From Steroidobacter agaridevorans (GTDB taxonomy: Bacteria; Pseudomonadota; Gammaproteobacteria; Steroidobacterales; Steroidobacteraceae): a stretch of 64,000 nucleotides of DNA. Under the pieces are notes generated by a model. The model was not told the DNA's origin. It was given only the letters and a program-made list of their open reading frames with translations, and did no database searches. This document shows positions 55,116-63,430 of the stretch, piece after piece. A program made the translations under genes and the position numbers. How positions within the stretch are numbered: the stretch's first letter is position 1; each line of letters begins with the position of its first letter. Where the stretch lies: assembly GCF_009932555.1 (NCBI RefSeq), contig NZ_BLJO01000010.1:185972-249971 (forward strand), read 5' to 3'.

Positions 55116-57122
55116 ATGACGTCAGACAGCCCCAGAGGAAGTTCGCAACGCGGCGAGAACTTCGTCGAGGCCTTGAGCGCCTACAGCCGATTCCATCGTG
55201 CCCAACACTGGTCGGGCACGTTTGGTGAGTTCCTTCGCACCGTTGTCCCAGGCAATACGCGGCAACTGGCCCGTAGCAGCCATGAATATCTATGGGACAT
55301 GCTCAATTGGTTCGGCAAAACCTCTCCCGGCGCCAACGGCAGTAACACCGGCAACGGCAATGGCGCCGCGAACGGCAATGCCAACAGCGAAGGCGCCGGC
55401 TCCAAGGAGCTGTTCAAGCGCGAGCTGTTCGGCATCGATGAGCCGCTCGGCCGCATCGTCGATTATTTCAAGGCGGCCGCCGCCGGCTCCGATGTCGGCA
55501 GACGCTTGTTACTGCTGCTAGGCCCGCCGTCCGGTGGCAAGTCCACCATGGCCATCCTGTTGAAGCGCGGTCTCGAGGAATACAGCCACACCGATGAAGG
55601 GGCTATGTATGCCTTGCAGGGCTCGCCGATGCATGAGTCGCCACTGAATCTCATTCCCGCAAGTTTGCGCGGCGAGTTCCGAGATACGTATGGCGTGGAG
55701 ATCAAAGGTGAGCTGAGTCCGTGGGCACGCGATCGTCTGGAGCGCGAGTTCGAAGGCGACTTCCTGCGCATGCCCGTCGAGCGCATCTTCCTTTCAGAAG
55801 CGTCGCGCGTGGGCGTCGGCACTTATGCGCCACACGATCCGACCACCGCGGACCTCGCGGACCTGGTCGGCTCCGTTGATCTGTCCAAAGTGGCTCAATA
55901 CGGTGACGAAGGCGATCCGCGTGCGTGGTCGTGGTCGGGCGCGGTGTATGCCGCCAGCCGCGGCGTGCTCGAGATGATCGAAATCCTGAAGGTGAAGCGC
56001 GAGTTCCTGTATCTGCTGTTGACGCTCACCCAGGAAAAGAACGTCAAGGTGTCGCGCTTCCCGCTGATCTATCTGGACGAGACCATCCTCGCGCACACCA
56101 ACCTGGCGGAATTCCACAAGTTCCTGCAGGAGAAGGAGAACGAGGCGCTGCTCGACCGCATGGTCATCGTCAAGGTGCCTTACACACTGTCGTACTTCGA
56201 GGAATCGCGGATCTACAACAAGCTGGTGTCCGCGGCGCCCGCGTTTCGCGATGTGCATCTGGATCCGCACGCACTCAAGCTAGCCGCGGTGTTCGCGGTG
56301 CTGACGCGCCTTTACAAGCCCGAGCGTGAAGGCCTGGACCTGTCGAAGAAGCTGCGTCTGTACGCGGGCGAGAGCGTGGAAGGCTTCCCGGAGACAGAGA
56401 TCACACGGCTGCGTGCCGAAGCGCCCGAAGAAGGCCTGACAGGTGTCAGTCCCCGCTTTATCGTGAATTCGATTTCCAACGCCATCACGCGCACCGACAA
56501 GAAGAGCCTGACCAGCATGGAAGTGCTGCTCGCGCTCAAGGACTCGATCGAAACCGATGCGCGCATGGATGCGAAGGCGAAGAAGTTGTGGATCGATTAT
56601 CTGGTGCTGGCGCGCAAGGACTTCTACAACCGCTGGGTGAAGGAAGACGTGCACCGCGCGCTGTTCGCTTCGTTCGAGGACGAAGCCCAGCAGTTGCTGG
56701 ATAAGTATCTGGATGAAGTGGAGGCCTCGCTCGATCACCGCGAAGTCACCGATCCGATCACCGGCGAGTCGCGTCCGGCCGACGAGCGCTTCCTGCGCTC
56801 GGTCGAGGACAAGATCAAGGTATCGGAATCGGGCAAGCTGACATTCCGTCAGGAAGTGGTGCGCAAGGCCATGGTGGCGTACAAGGCTGGTGAGAAATTC
56901 ACCCTCAACAGCCACTCGCGCATGCGCGAGGCCATCGAGCAGTACTTGTTCGAGGAGCGGCGTGACGTGTTGCGCCTGGTGACATCGGCGGCGCGGCCGG
57001 ACGACGAAGCCCGTAAGAAAATTTCCGCGGTTCAGGACCGCCTGACTTCGGAGTACGGTTACGACGATCACAGCGCCAAGGAAGCGCTGAGTTACGTGAC
57101 GACTTTGCTCGCCCAAGAGTAG
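55116..57122 (+). CDS. prkA: PrkA family serine protein kinase / AAA ATPase
   Basis: 668 residues (E. coli YeaG 644). A PrkA AAA domain, with Walker A GPPSGGKS at residues 136-143, is followed by a C-terminal kinase-like domain (from about 420; VLLALKDSIETDARMDAKAK). In E. coli the protein acts in starvation and stress responses. The N-terminal part contains an unusual Gly/Asn/Ala-rich linker at residues about 71-96 (GANGSNTGNGNGAANGNA), between a conserved N-terminal helix region and the AAA domain, that E. coli YeaG lacks. The ATG at 55116 is preceded by GGAGGG. It is the first gene of a prkA-yeaH-spoVR operon with a long, perhaps sigma-54-controlled leader. Confidence 0.96.
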   Translation: MTSDSPRGSSQRGENFVEALSAYSRFHRAQHWSGTFGEFLRTVVPGNTRQLARSSHEYLWDMLNWFGKTSPGANGSNTGNGNGAANGNANSEGAGSKELFKRELFGIDEPLGRIVDYFKAAAAGSDVGRRLLLLLGPPSGGKSTMAILLKRGLEEYSHTDEGAMYALQGSPMHESPLNLIPASLRGEFRDTYGVEIKGELSPWARDRLEREFEGDFLRMPVERIFLSEASRVGVGTYAPHDPTTADLADLVGSVDLSKVAQYGDEGDPRAWSWSGAVYAASRGVLEMIEILKVKREFLYLLLTLTQEKNVKVSRFPLIYLDETILAHTNLAEFHKFLQEKENEALLDRMVIVKVPYTLSYFEESRIYNKLVSAAPAFRDVHLDPHALKLAAVFAVLTRLYKPEREGLDLSKKLRLYAGESVEGFPETEITRLRAEAPEEGLTGVSPRFIVNSISNAITRTDKKSLTSMEVLLALKDSIETDARMDAKAKKLWIDYLVLARKDFYNRWVKEDVHRALFASFEDEAQQLLDKYLDEVEASLDHREVTDPITGESRPADERFLRSVEDKIKVSESGKLTFRQEVVRKAMVAYKAGEKFTLNSHSRMREAIEQYLFEERRDVLRLVTSAARPDDEARKKISAVQDRLTSEYGYDDHSAKEALSYVTTLLAQE

Positions 57123-57241
57123 TCCAGGAAGTGAACCGGACGGCGTTCTGAGGAGTAGTCTTTATCTAAAGGCCCATCCATGACGCACTCTCCAGGAGTA
57201 CTGTAGCTGCAAGGTCGAATGAGACGGGGGTTGCGAGCAAC

Positions 57242-58423
57242 ATGAGCGACATCCCAACGGGAAGTGATTCTGGCAATCGCACCCCGGGCGAGGCCGGTTG
57301 GTACGACCTCTTCTCGCGCGGCGCGCGAGACTGGCTGCGTCACAACGACAAGGTGCGCGACGCCGTGCGGCAGCATCTGCCTCAGATCGTGGCCGGCGCC
57401 GACGTGCTCACGGGTGGTGCAAGCACCGTGCGCGTGCCGGTGAAGATGCTGGAGCACTATCGTTTCCGGTTGCGCAATTCCAACGAGCAACAAGGCGTCG
57501 GGCAAGGCCAGGCCAAGCCCGGCGATCGCATCGGCCGGCCACAGCAGGACAGCGAGAATCAACGCGGTCAGGGCGGCAATGAAGACGGCGGCGTGCAATA
57601 CACGCTGGAGTTCCGCATCGACGACATCGTCGACTGGCTGTGGGAAGAGATGAAGCTGCCGAATCTCGAGGCCAAAGCCGGACGCGCCAAGGAAGATGAC
57701 TGGACGCGCGAAGGCTGGGACCGGCGCGGCGCGCGCTCACGGCTCGATCGTCGGCGCTCCATGAAGGAATCCATCAAGCGTCGTGGCGTGCAATCCGCCA
57801 GCGGCGCCGAGTCGCCTTCATTCACCGATGACGATCTGCGCTATCGCCAGCTCGCGAAGCGCGAGCAGCCGGCCATGCAAGCGGTCGTCGTGCTGTTGCT
57901 CGACGTCTCGGGCAGCATGGGCGAGCGCGAGCGGCAGATCTCCAAGACGTTTTTCTTCTGGGCCATTCAGGGCCTGCGCCGGCAGTATCGGCATCTGGAG
58001 CTGGTGTTCGTCGCGCATACCTCCGAAGCCTGGGAGTTCGAAGAGGACGAGTTCTTCAAGGTCACCGGCACCGGCGGCACGGTCGCCTCGGCCGGCCTGA
58101 AGAAAGTGCGTCAGATCATCGACGAGCGTTACAGCCCGAGCCAGTACAACATTTATTTGTTCTACGCCTCCGACGGCGAGAACTTCCCGTCCGATCAACC
58201 GCAGGCGCAGGCCGCCCTGGAAGAGGTGTCCGGCGACTGCAATTACAGCGGCTTCCTGGAAGTCGCACCGTTGGCCGGCTCCGCGCCGGATAGCGAAATC
58301 GGCAGGCTGTTCGTCGACCTGTCACGGGATGACGATAGCGTCGGCGCGTATCGGGTCAGCGGCACCGATGACATCTGGAATGCCGTTCGGCATTTCTTCA
58401 CCCACGCTTCGCAGGGGTCCTGA
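57242..58423 (+). CDS. yeaH: YeaH/YhbH family protein (UPF0229, DUF444)
   Basis: 393 residues. The family has a von Willebrand A-like domain with a MIDAS-type motif, here Asp221-Val-Ser-Gly-Ser (VVVLLLDVSGSMGERERQ). The N-terminal region includes a Gln/Gly-rich linker (about 80-118, NEQQGVGQGQAKPGDRIG) and an Arg-rich segment (GARSRLDRRRSMKESIKRRG), and ends in DDIWNAVRHFFTH. It functions with PrkA and SpoVR in an unknown stress process; in several bacteria the three genes stay together. It follows prkA by 119 bases, and spoVR begins seven bases after its stop. Confidence 0.94.
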   Translation: MSDIPTGSDSGNRTPGEAGWYDLFSRGARDWLRHNDKVRDAVRQHLPQIVAGADVLTGGASTVRVPVKMLEHYRFRLRNSNEQQGVGQGQAKPGDRIGRPQQDSENQRGQGGNEDGGVQYTLEFRIDDIVDWLWEEMKLPNLEAKAGRAKEDDWTREGWDRRGARSRLDRRRSMKESIKRRGVQSASGAESPSFTDDDLRYRQLAKREQPAMQAVVVLLLDVSGSMGERERQISKTFFFWAIQGLRRQYRHLELVFVAHTSEAWEFEEDEFFKVTGTGGTVASAGLKKVRQIIDERYSPSQYNIYLFYASDGENFPSDQPQAQAALEEVSGDCNYSGFLEVAPLAGSAPDSEIGRLFVDLSRDDDSVGAYRVSGTDDIWNAVRHFFTHASQGS

Positions 58424-58430
58424 GTCGCTC

Positions 58431-59837
58431 ATGCCTGAACCGATGCACACAGAAGATTGGCAATCCCACATCTCGCGCATCGAACAGCTGGCTCGTGCGC
58501 AGGGATTGAAATACCACCCCGTCGAATTCGAGGTGGTGCCGGAAAGCTTCATGACCGAGATCGCGATCTACGGTCTGCCGGTGCGCATGCCGCACTGGTC
58601 TTTCGGAGTTCGCTACATCTATCAGCTGATCCAGCATCGCATGGGGCTGTCACGGCTGTTCGAAGTCGTGTTCCCCGGCAATCCGGGTCGCGCGTATCTC
58701 GCGAAGAGCAATAGCGCGGCGGAAAACGTGCTGGTGACTGCGCACGTGCTCGGTCATGCGGACTTTTCCGCGAACAACATGTTGTTCCGTCGCAGCCAGG
58801 ATCAGGTCGGCGAACACATCGTCGAACAGGCAGCGGCGCATGCGCGCCAGATTGCCATGGCCATCGAGGAGCATGGCCTGGAACGCGTGGAGCTCGTGCT
58901 CGACGCGGCGTTGTCGCTGGAACAACACATCGATATCGATCAGGGTCTGCGTCGCCCCCGTTATCCTGAAACCATTGCAGAGCGCGGCCTGCCGGTGAAC
59001 GATGAGTTCGCGAAACGGTTTGCTTCGCTCGGTCCGGACACGGTGCGCCCGACCCACAGCGGCCCGGCGAAGAAAGCCCCCATCCCGCCGCATCCCGAAA
59101 GCGATCTGCTGTGGTTCATCGCGCAGTACGCGCCGGAGATGGAGCCTTGGGAGCGGGACATCTTCCTCGCGGTCCGCGAAGAGTCGTTTTATTTCTATCC
59201 CGTGTTCGCCTGCCAGATCATGAACGAAGGCTGGGCTTCGTACTGGCACGCGCGACTGTTACGCGAGGCGGACTTCCTGCCCTCGGCGGCTTACGTGGAC
59301 GCGATCAAATGTCACTCGGATGTCGTACGCCCGACCGCGAGCGGCGACAACGTGGCGCTCGCGACCAATCCGTATCACCTGGGCTTCTCCATCTGGGAAA
59401 AGATCGTCGAGGCACAGGGCCTCGAAGCCGCTCGCCGGATCATGGCCGAAGACGACGACTTCTCGTTCGTGCGCAACCATCTCACTCATGACCTGGCCAC
59501 GGAATTGAAGCTGTTCCGCTTCAAGGGCCCGGCCACCGGCACGCTGACCGTGCAGGAAATGGATCTGCCGATGCTTCACGAGGCGTTGCTGCATCCGAAG
59601 TACGGCTTCGGCGCGCCGCGAGTGAGCGCGTCTCGCATTCATGTGGATGGCAAGCTCGAGCTGGTGCACGACCATGTCACCGACGGCCGCGGCCTCGATC
59701 CGGAACGTGCCAGGAAAGTGCTGGAATACGTCGCGAAAGTGTGGCGACGCCCGGTGACCATGGCCACCGTCGACAACGATCAACGCAGTGTCGAGATTTC
59801 CGTTTCGCCCGGCCTGACGCCGAGCTTCACTCGCTGA
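58431..59837 (+). CDS. SpoVR family protein (YcgB-like)
   Basis: 468 residues. ATG 58431 is chosen; the open frame back to 58329 overlaps yeaH. SpoVR proteins were named for spore cortex formation in Bacillus, but in proteobacteria the YcgB group occurs with PrkA and YeaH. Family signatures are FEVVPESFMTEIAIYGLPVR, MPHWSFGVRYIYQLIQHRMG, NNMLFRRSQDQVGEHIVEQA, ESDLLWFIAQYAPEMEPWER and MNEGWASYWHARLLREADFL. The gene is the last of the operon and is followed 15 bases later by the convergent nmrA-like gene. The molecular function is unknown. Confidence 0.95.
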   Translation: MPEPMHTEDWQSHISRIEQLARAQGLKYHPVEFEVVPESFMTEIAIYGLPVRMPHWSFGVRYIYQLIQHRMGLSRLFEVVFPGNPGRAYLAKSNSAAENVLVTAHVLGHADFSANNMLFRRSQDQVGEHIVEQAAAHARQIAMAIEEHGLERVELVLDAALSLEQHIDIDQGLRRPRYPETIAERGLPVNDEFAKRFASLGPDTVRPTHSGPAKKAPIPPHPESDLLWFIAQYAPEMEPWERDIFLAVREESFYFYPVFACQIMNEGWASYWHARLLREADFLPSAAYVDAIKCHSDVVRPTASGDNVALATNPYHLGFSIWEKIVEAQGLEAARRIMAEDDDFSFVRNHLTHDLATELKLFRFKGPATGTLTVQEMDLPMLHEALLHPKYGFGAPRVSASRIHVDGKLELVHDHVTDGRGLDPERARKVLEYVAKVWRRPVTMATVDNDQRSVEISVSPGLTPSFTR

Positions 59838-59852
59838 GGAGTGGCGGCGACT

Positions 59853-60728
59853 TCAGGCCGCGGAAGCTGACAGGAACCGCGCCTTGTAATCCTGCACGAA
59901 CGCTTCGAGAGAGCGCGGCGGACGGCCGGTCACGTCCTGAACGACGGTATTGGGCGGGACATTGAGCATGTTGGACGCGCACGCGTCCCAATATTCCAGC
60001 TTCGCTTCAATCATCACCGGCGACAGACCCTTACCCTGCAGCCACCCACGGGCTTCGTTGGCAGTGATGTCATGGTAGCGGACCGGTTTGCCGAGAATAT
60101 GACTGAGCCTGTCAGCGATTTGCGGAAAGCTAAGCGACTCCGAGCCGGTCACCGTATAGATGCGTCCCGCATGCGAAGGATCTTTCAAAGCAGCGACCGC
60201 GACGGCGGCCACGTCCCGTGCGTCGACCCAGCTCCAGGCATTGGAGCGGAACGGGCCGGCAATCAGCCCTTGCTGGGCGATCGTGGGCGCGAATTCGAAC
60301 AACAGCTGGAGCATGTAAGCGGGGCGCAGCCGGGTCACGGCAACGTCCGGACAAGCGGCCACGCCGCTTTCGGCCTGGCCCAGCCAGCGGAGCATGCGGG
60401 CACAACACATCTGCGGATTGGCGCCGACGCCGGACAGCTGAACGAAGCGTTTGACGCCGGCCGCCTTGGCGGCATTGGCCATTTTCAGATGGGCTTCGGC
60501 GATGTGTGGGGAATAGCCCGAGGCCAGGAAGGCAGCCTCGACACCCTCGAAGGCGCGCTGCAGACTGCTCGGGTCATCCGGATCGGGGCGGACTGCCTCG
60601 ATATTCGAGGCCTTGATCGGCAGATCGACGGGTTCCTGCAATAGGGCACGGACCGCCACGGGCTGATTGGCTAGCTCGGCGAGCACTGCTCGGCCTACAT
60701 GGCCCGTTACGTCCGTCACCAGAAACAT
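59853..60728 (-). CDS. NmrA-like NAD(P)-binding protein (atypical SDR)
   Basis: 291 residues. The N-terminal Rossmann motif is MFLVTDVTGHVGRAVLAELA, with T-G-x-x-G replacing the longer extended-SDR form, as in NmrA and HSCARG-like proteins. GVEAAFLASGYSP, AGVKRFVQLSGVGANPQMCC and RPAYMLQLLFEF follow. The Tyr-x-x-x-Lys catalytic pair of true SDR dehydrogenases is not evident, so it may be a redox sensor or act on quinones like QorB. It is divergent from a LysR regulator across a 181-base region with the palindrome CTTGATCAAG, so that regulator probably controls it. GGGGGA lies upstream of the ATG. Confidence 0.88.
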   Translation of the reverse strand: MFLVTDVTGHVGRAVLAELANQPVAVRALLQEPVDLPIKASNIEAVRPDPDDPSSLQRAFEGVEAAFLASGYSPHIAEAHLKMANAAKAAGVKRFVQLSGVGANPQMCCARMLRWLGQAESGVAACPDVAVTRLRPAYMLQLLFEFAPTIAQQGLIAGPFRSNAWSWVDARDVAAVAVAALKDPSHAGRIYTVTGSESLSFPQIADRLSHILGKPVRYHDITANEARGWLQGKGLSPVMIEAKLEYWDACASNMLNVPPNTVVQDVTGRPPRSLEAFVQDYKARFLSASAA

Positions 60729-60751
60729 CGTTCAATCCCCCAGTAGCAGGT

Positions 60752-60761
60752 CTTGATCAAG
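60752..60761. promoter_or_regulatory. Perfect palindrome CTTGATCAAG before the nmrA-like gene
   Basis: The 10-bp palindrome lies 24-33 bases upstream of the nmrA-like ATG in the space shared with the divergent LysR gene. Its position at the promoter suggests an operator. It also resembles LysR half-sites, but the wider T-N11-A form is not clear. Confidence 0.45.
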
Positions 60762-60909
60762 GGTTGCGAAATTGGGCGATACATTAAGCAAGCTTCGGAT
60801 TGCGGTAAACCACCGCGAGAGCAAAAACTTCGTGCGTTACGGTCATCAATGGAGAGCCTACAATGCGCCCACGTCACGGTTCCGTGACTGCAGGGAAAGA
60901 ATTCTTTGA

Positions 60910-61887
60910 ATGAACAATTTCAGTGACATCGTAGCCTTCGTGCGTGTCGTTGAAGCCCACAGCTTCGTCGCCGCCGCACAGACGCTAGGTATGTCCCCTT
61001 CGGCGATAAGCAAGGCGGTCAGCCGCCTCGAGGAACGCCTGGGGGCGCGCCTACTCAATCGCACTACCCGTTCGCTGAGTTTGACCGACTTGGGGACCGG
61101 CTTCTATGAGCGTTGTCGTGAAGCGCTCGGCCAGCTCGACCAGGCGGAAAACGAGGTCTCGGAATCTCGGGGTGTTCCGCGTGGCAAACTTCGCGTGGAC
61201 GTGCCCATTTCCCTGGGCCGCAAGATCATCGTGCCGGCGCTGCCGCGGTTCATCGAACAGAATCCCGAGCTGACGGTGCAGATGAGCATGAACGATCGGG
61301 TGATCGACCTGGTGCAGGAGGGCATCGACGCGGCCCTGCGGGTCGGCAATCTCAGCGACTCCAGCTTGATCGCGCGGCGTGTCGGCAACTTGCGCGGCGT
61401 TACCTGCGCCTCGCCTGAATATATCGAGCGCATGGGCGGTCCGCCGAAATCGCCGGAGGATCTCAAGCCCGAGCAATGCATCGCCATGTTCCGCCCGGGC
61501 AGCAATCAGATTCGTGACTGGATGTTCCGGAAGGAGGGGGTCGACCTCACCATCATTCCGGCGGCGCCATTGTCGTTCAGCGATCCCGAATCCGCCGTGG
61601 CCGCGGCCGTGAGCGGCGCGGGCTTCGTTCGCACGCTGGACTTCACGGCCGAAGCGCAAATCGCGTCGGGATTGTTACAACCGGTGTTGGAAGATTGGAA
61701 CGACGGTGCATGGTGGCCGGTCTCCGTGGTCTATCCACAGCATCGGCAGCCGACGGCGAAGATTCGCGCCTTCATTGAATTCGTGAGCGGCCTGTTCCCG
61801 CAGGTCACGCCCGATCGAGTGCCGCTCAATGGCGCCGATGCAGCTCCAGCTCGTATCACACGTATGGCGGCCGCCGCGCCGCCCTGA
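60910..61887 (+). CDS. LysR family transcriptional regulator
   Basis: 325 residues. The helix-turn-helix is MNNFSDIVAFVRVVEAHSFV, AAAQTLGMSPSAISKAVSRL and LGARLLNRTTRSLSLTDLGT; the effector domain starts at about 90 (GVPRGKLRVDVPISLGRKII) with DAALRVGNLSDSSLIARRVG and a Pro/Ala-rich tail. It belongs to the same subgroup as the regulator at 50122, and the N-terminal helices are similar in sequence. GGGAAAG precedes the ATG. It is divergent from the nmrA-like gene, the classic LysR arrangement. The inducer is unknown. Confidence 0.93.
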   Translation: MNNFSDIVAFVRVVEAHSFVAAAQTLGMSPSAISKAVSRLEERLGARLLNRTTRSLSLTDLGTGFYERCREALGQLDQAENEVSESRGVPRGKLRVDVPISLGRKIIVPALPRFIEQNPELTVQMSMNDRVIDLVQEGIDAALRVGNLSDSSLIARRVGNLRGVTCASPEYIERMGGPPKSPEDLKPEQCIAMFRPGSNQIRDWMFRKEGVDLTIIPAAPLSFSDPESAVAAAVSGAGFVRTLDFTAEAQIASGLLQPVLEDWNDGAWWPVSVVYPQHRQPTAKIRAFIEFVSGLFPQVTPDRVPLNGADAAPARITRMAAAAPP

Positions 61888-61895
61888 CCTCAGAC

Positions 61896-62774
61896 ATGCC
61901 AGAAGTTCTCATCCGCCATGCAATGGCGGCAATTCTTTTCCTGTTCTCATCGACTTCGTTGGCGCAAGACCTGAAGAAAGTCGACTTCGAGGCGCCCGCG
62001 GCTGATGCGTGCGCGTTCGAGAATCTGACGCTCCCGAAAGATTTGCGCGTTTATGCGGCGGGCGCCTATTCCGGCCGGCGACTGGGCTATGCGCTCGATG
62101 AGAGCGGACACGAAGCGACTCGTTTCGACATCACCGTGAACAGCCCTTCGCAATCGGTCGCGCTGCTGCTGGGGGCCTACGAGCCGAGCGTTTGGAATAT
62201 CAGTTGGAGCAAAGGCACCCGAATCGTCGCGGTGATGATCTCCGGTTACCACCACCAGGCGGTCGTCGGCCTGGAAGAGTCGGTCCCGGTCTTGAAGAGC
62301 AGCTACGACAATCCGGGTCCCTGCGGATATTTCTATGTGAGCGGTGCGCAGAGCGGTTCGGTCAACCCCATCGCCCGCAAGCTTTTCCAACAGCCGGTCA
62401 ATCAGATTTTTCCCGGCTACAGCGACGGCACGATATTGGTCGGCGATTCGTTGTCGATCGACTCGGAGCTGCTGACTTCGCCGTGGTCTGGGCAAGCGGC
62501 TATCGATAGCGCCGTCGCGAAAGGTTTGCTTCGTCCAGCCACGCCCGCCGATACGGAGGCCTGGGCTCTGCTCACGACAGCAAGATCCCGGCCCGGGCTG
62601 GACAAAGCCTATGTCGTGCTCGCGCCCTTCACTTATCCGAGCGGCCTTTCCGGCGCGGATCCAGCGACCTTCTTCATTCTCCGAAACGTCCCTCGGCCCT
62701 CGGGCAACCCCGGTCAGTCCGCCGTTTATGATTTCAATTCGCTGACGTGCAGCGGGCCGCGGTGTGTGCGCTGA
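61896..62774 (+). CDS. Hypothetical secreted protein
   Basis: 292 residues. A hydrophobic N-terminus (MAAILFLFSSTSLAQ, cleavage probably after Ala-Gln) marks it as exported. The mature part is mostly beta by appearance, with four Cys (residues in DACAFEN, PGPCGYF and LTCSGPRC) that could form two disulfides. KDLRVYAAGAYSGRRLGYAL, SQSVALLLGAYEPSVWNISW and GTRIVAVMISGYHHQAVVGL are distinctive, but I do not know the family. It starts eight bases after the LysR gene, so it may be co-transcribed, and the nudix gene begins directly at its end. Confidence 0.6.
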   Translation: MPEVLIRHAMAAILFLFSSTSLAQDLKKVDFEAPAADACAFENLTLPKDLRVYAAGAYSGRRLGYALDESGHEATRFDITVNSPSQSVALLLGAYEPSVWNISWSKGTRIVAVMISGYHHQAVVGLEESVPVLKSSYDNPGPCGYFYVSGAQSGSVNPIARKLFQQPVNQIFPGYSDGTILVGDSLSIDSELLTSPWSGQAAIDSAVAKGLLRPATPADTEAWALLTTARSRPGLDKAYVVLAPFTYPSGLSGADPATFFILRNVPRPSGNPGQSAVYDFNSLTCSGPRCVR

Positions 62775-62776
62775 CT

Positions 62777-63313
62777 GTGCGCGACGTCATCCGAGCTGAA
62801 ATTTCATCCATTGAACCCTGCGACGCGCTCGAGCGGGCGCATCGTGACGATGCGTTGGCGTGGATCGACTCCGGTGCGGACCTGTGCCGAATTCACAAGC
62901 CGGCGACGCCGCCCAAGCATCTTGTTTCGTACTTCGTCCTGGTGGACGGCGATCATGTACTGCTCGTGGATCACAAGAACGCGCGACTCTGGCTCCCCAC
63001 CGGCGGACACGTCGAGCCGGGCGAGCATCCGCGAGTCACTGTGATACGGGAGTTGGCGGAAGAGCTCGGACTGGAGCTAACGGAAGCTGTCGGCGCTCCC
63101 TTGATGCTGACCGTTGCCGACACCGTGGGCATCACAGCGGGGCATACCGATGTATCGCTGTGGTACGTCCTGAACGGAGATCGCCACGCCCCTCTCAATT
63201 TCGATACCGAGGAGTTTTACTCGATAAAGTGGTTTCACTTCGATGAAGCGCCGACCTTCCGAAGCGACCCGCATCTGTCACGGTTCTTGGGAAAGCTGGC
63301 TGGACGAAGATGA
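62777..63313 (+). CDS. NUDIX hydrolase
   Basis: 178 residues from GTG 62777, three bases after the upstream stop (an in-frame GTG at 62747 lies inside the preceding gene). The Nudix box is complete: GGHVEPGEHPRVTVIRELAE then ELGLEL, fitting G-x5-E-x7-REUxEExGU. The N-terminal part (AHRDDALAWIDSGADLCRIH) and SYFVLVDGDHVLLVDHKNAR recall a subgroup with an extra N-terminal helix. It hydrolyses a nucleoside diphosphate linked to another moiety; the substrate is not predictable. Confidence 0.9.
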   Translation: MRDVIRAEISSIEPCDALERAHRDDALAWIDSGADLCRIHKPATPPKHLVSYFVLVDGDHVLLVDHKNARLWLPTGGHVEPGEHPRVTVIRELAEELGLELTEAVGAPLMLTVADTVGITAGHTDVSLWYVLNGDRHAPLNFDTEEFYSIKWFHFDEAPTFRSDPHLSRFLGKLAGRR

Positions 63314-63430
63314 GTCGCAGGAACAAAAGTCATCGCCTTCCTGGCGCTTGCAGTGCCGCTGCCGGCATCGGCATGCGACTGCGAACCACAGAGCGGACCA
63401 CTTGCAGCCCGGGCAAAGGCCAACTAGCCG

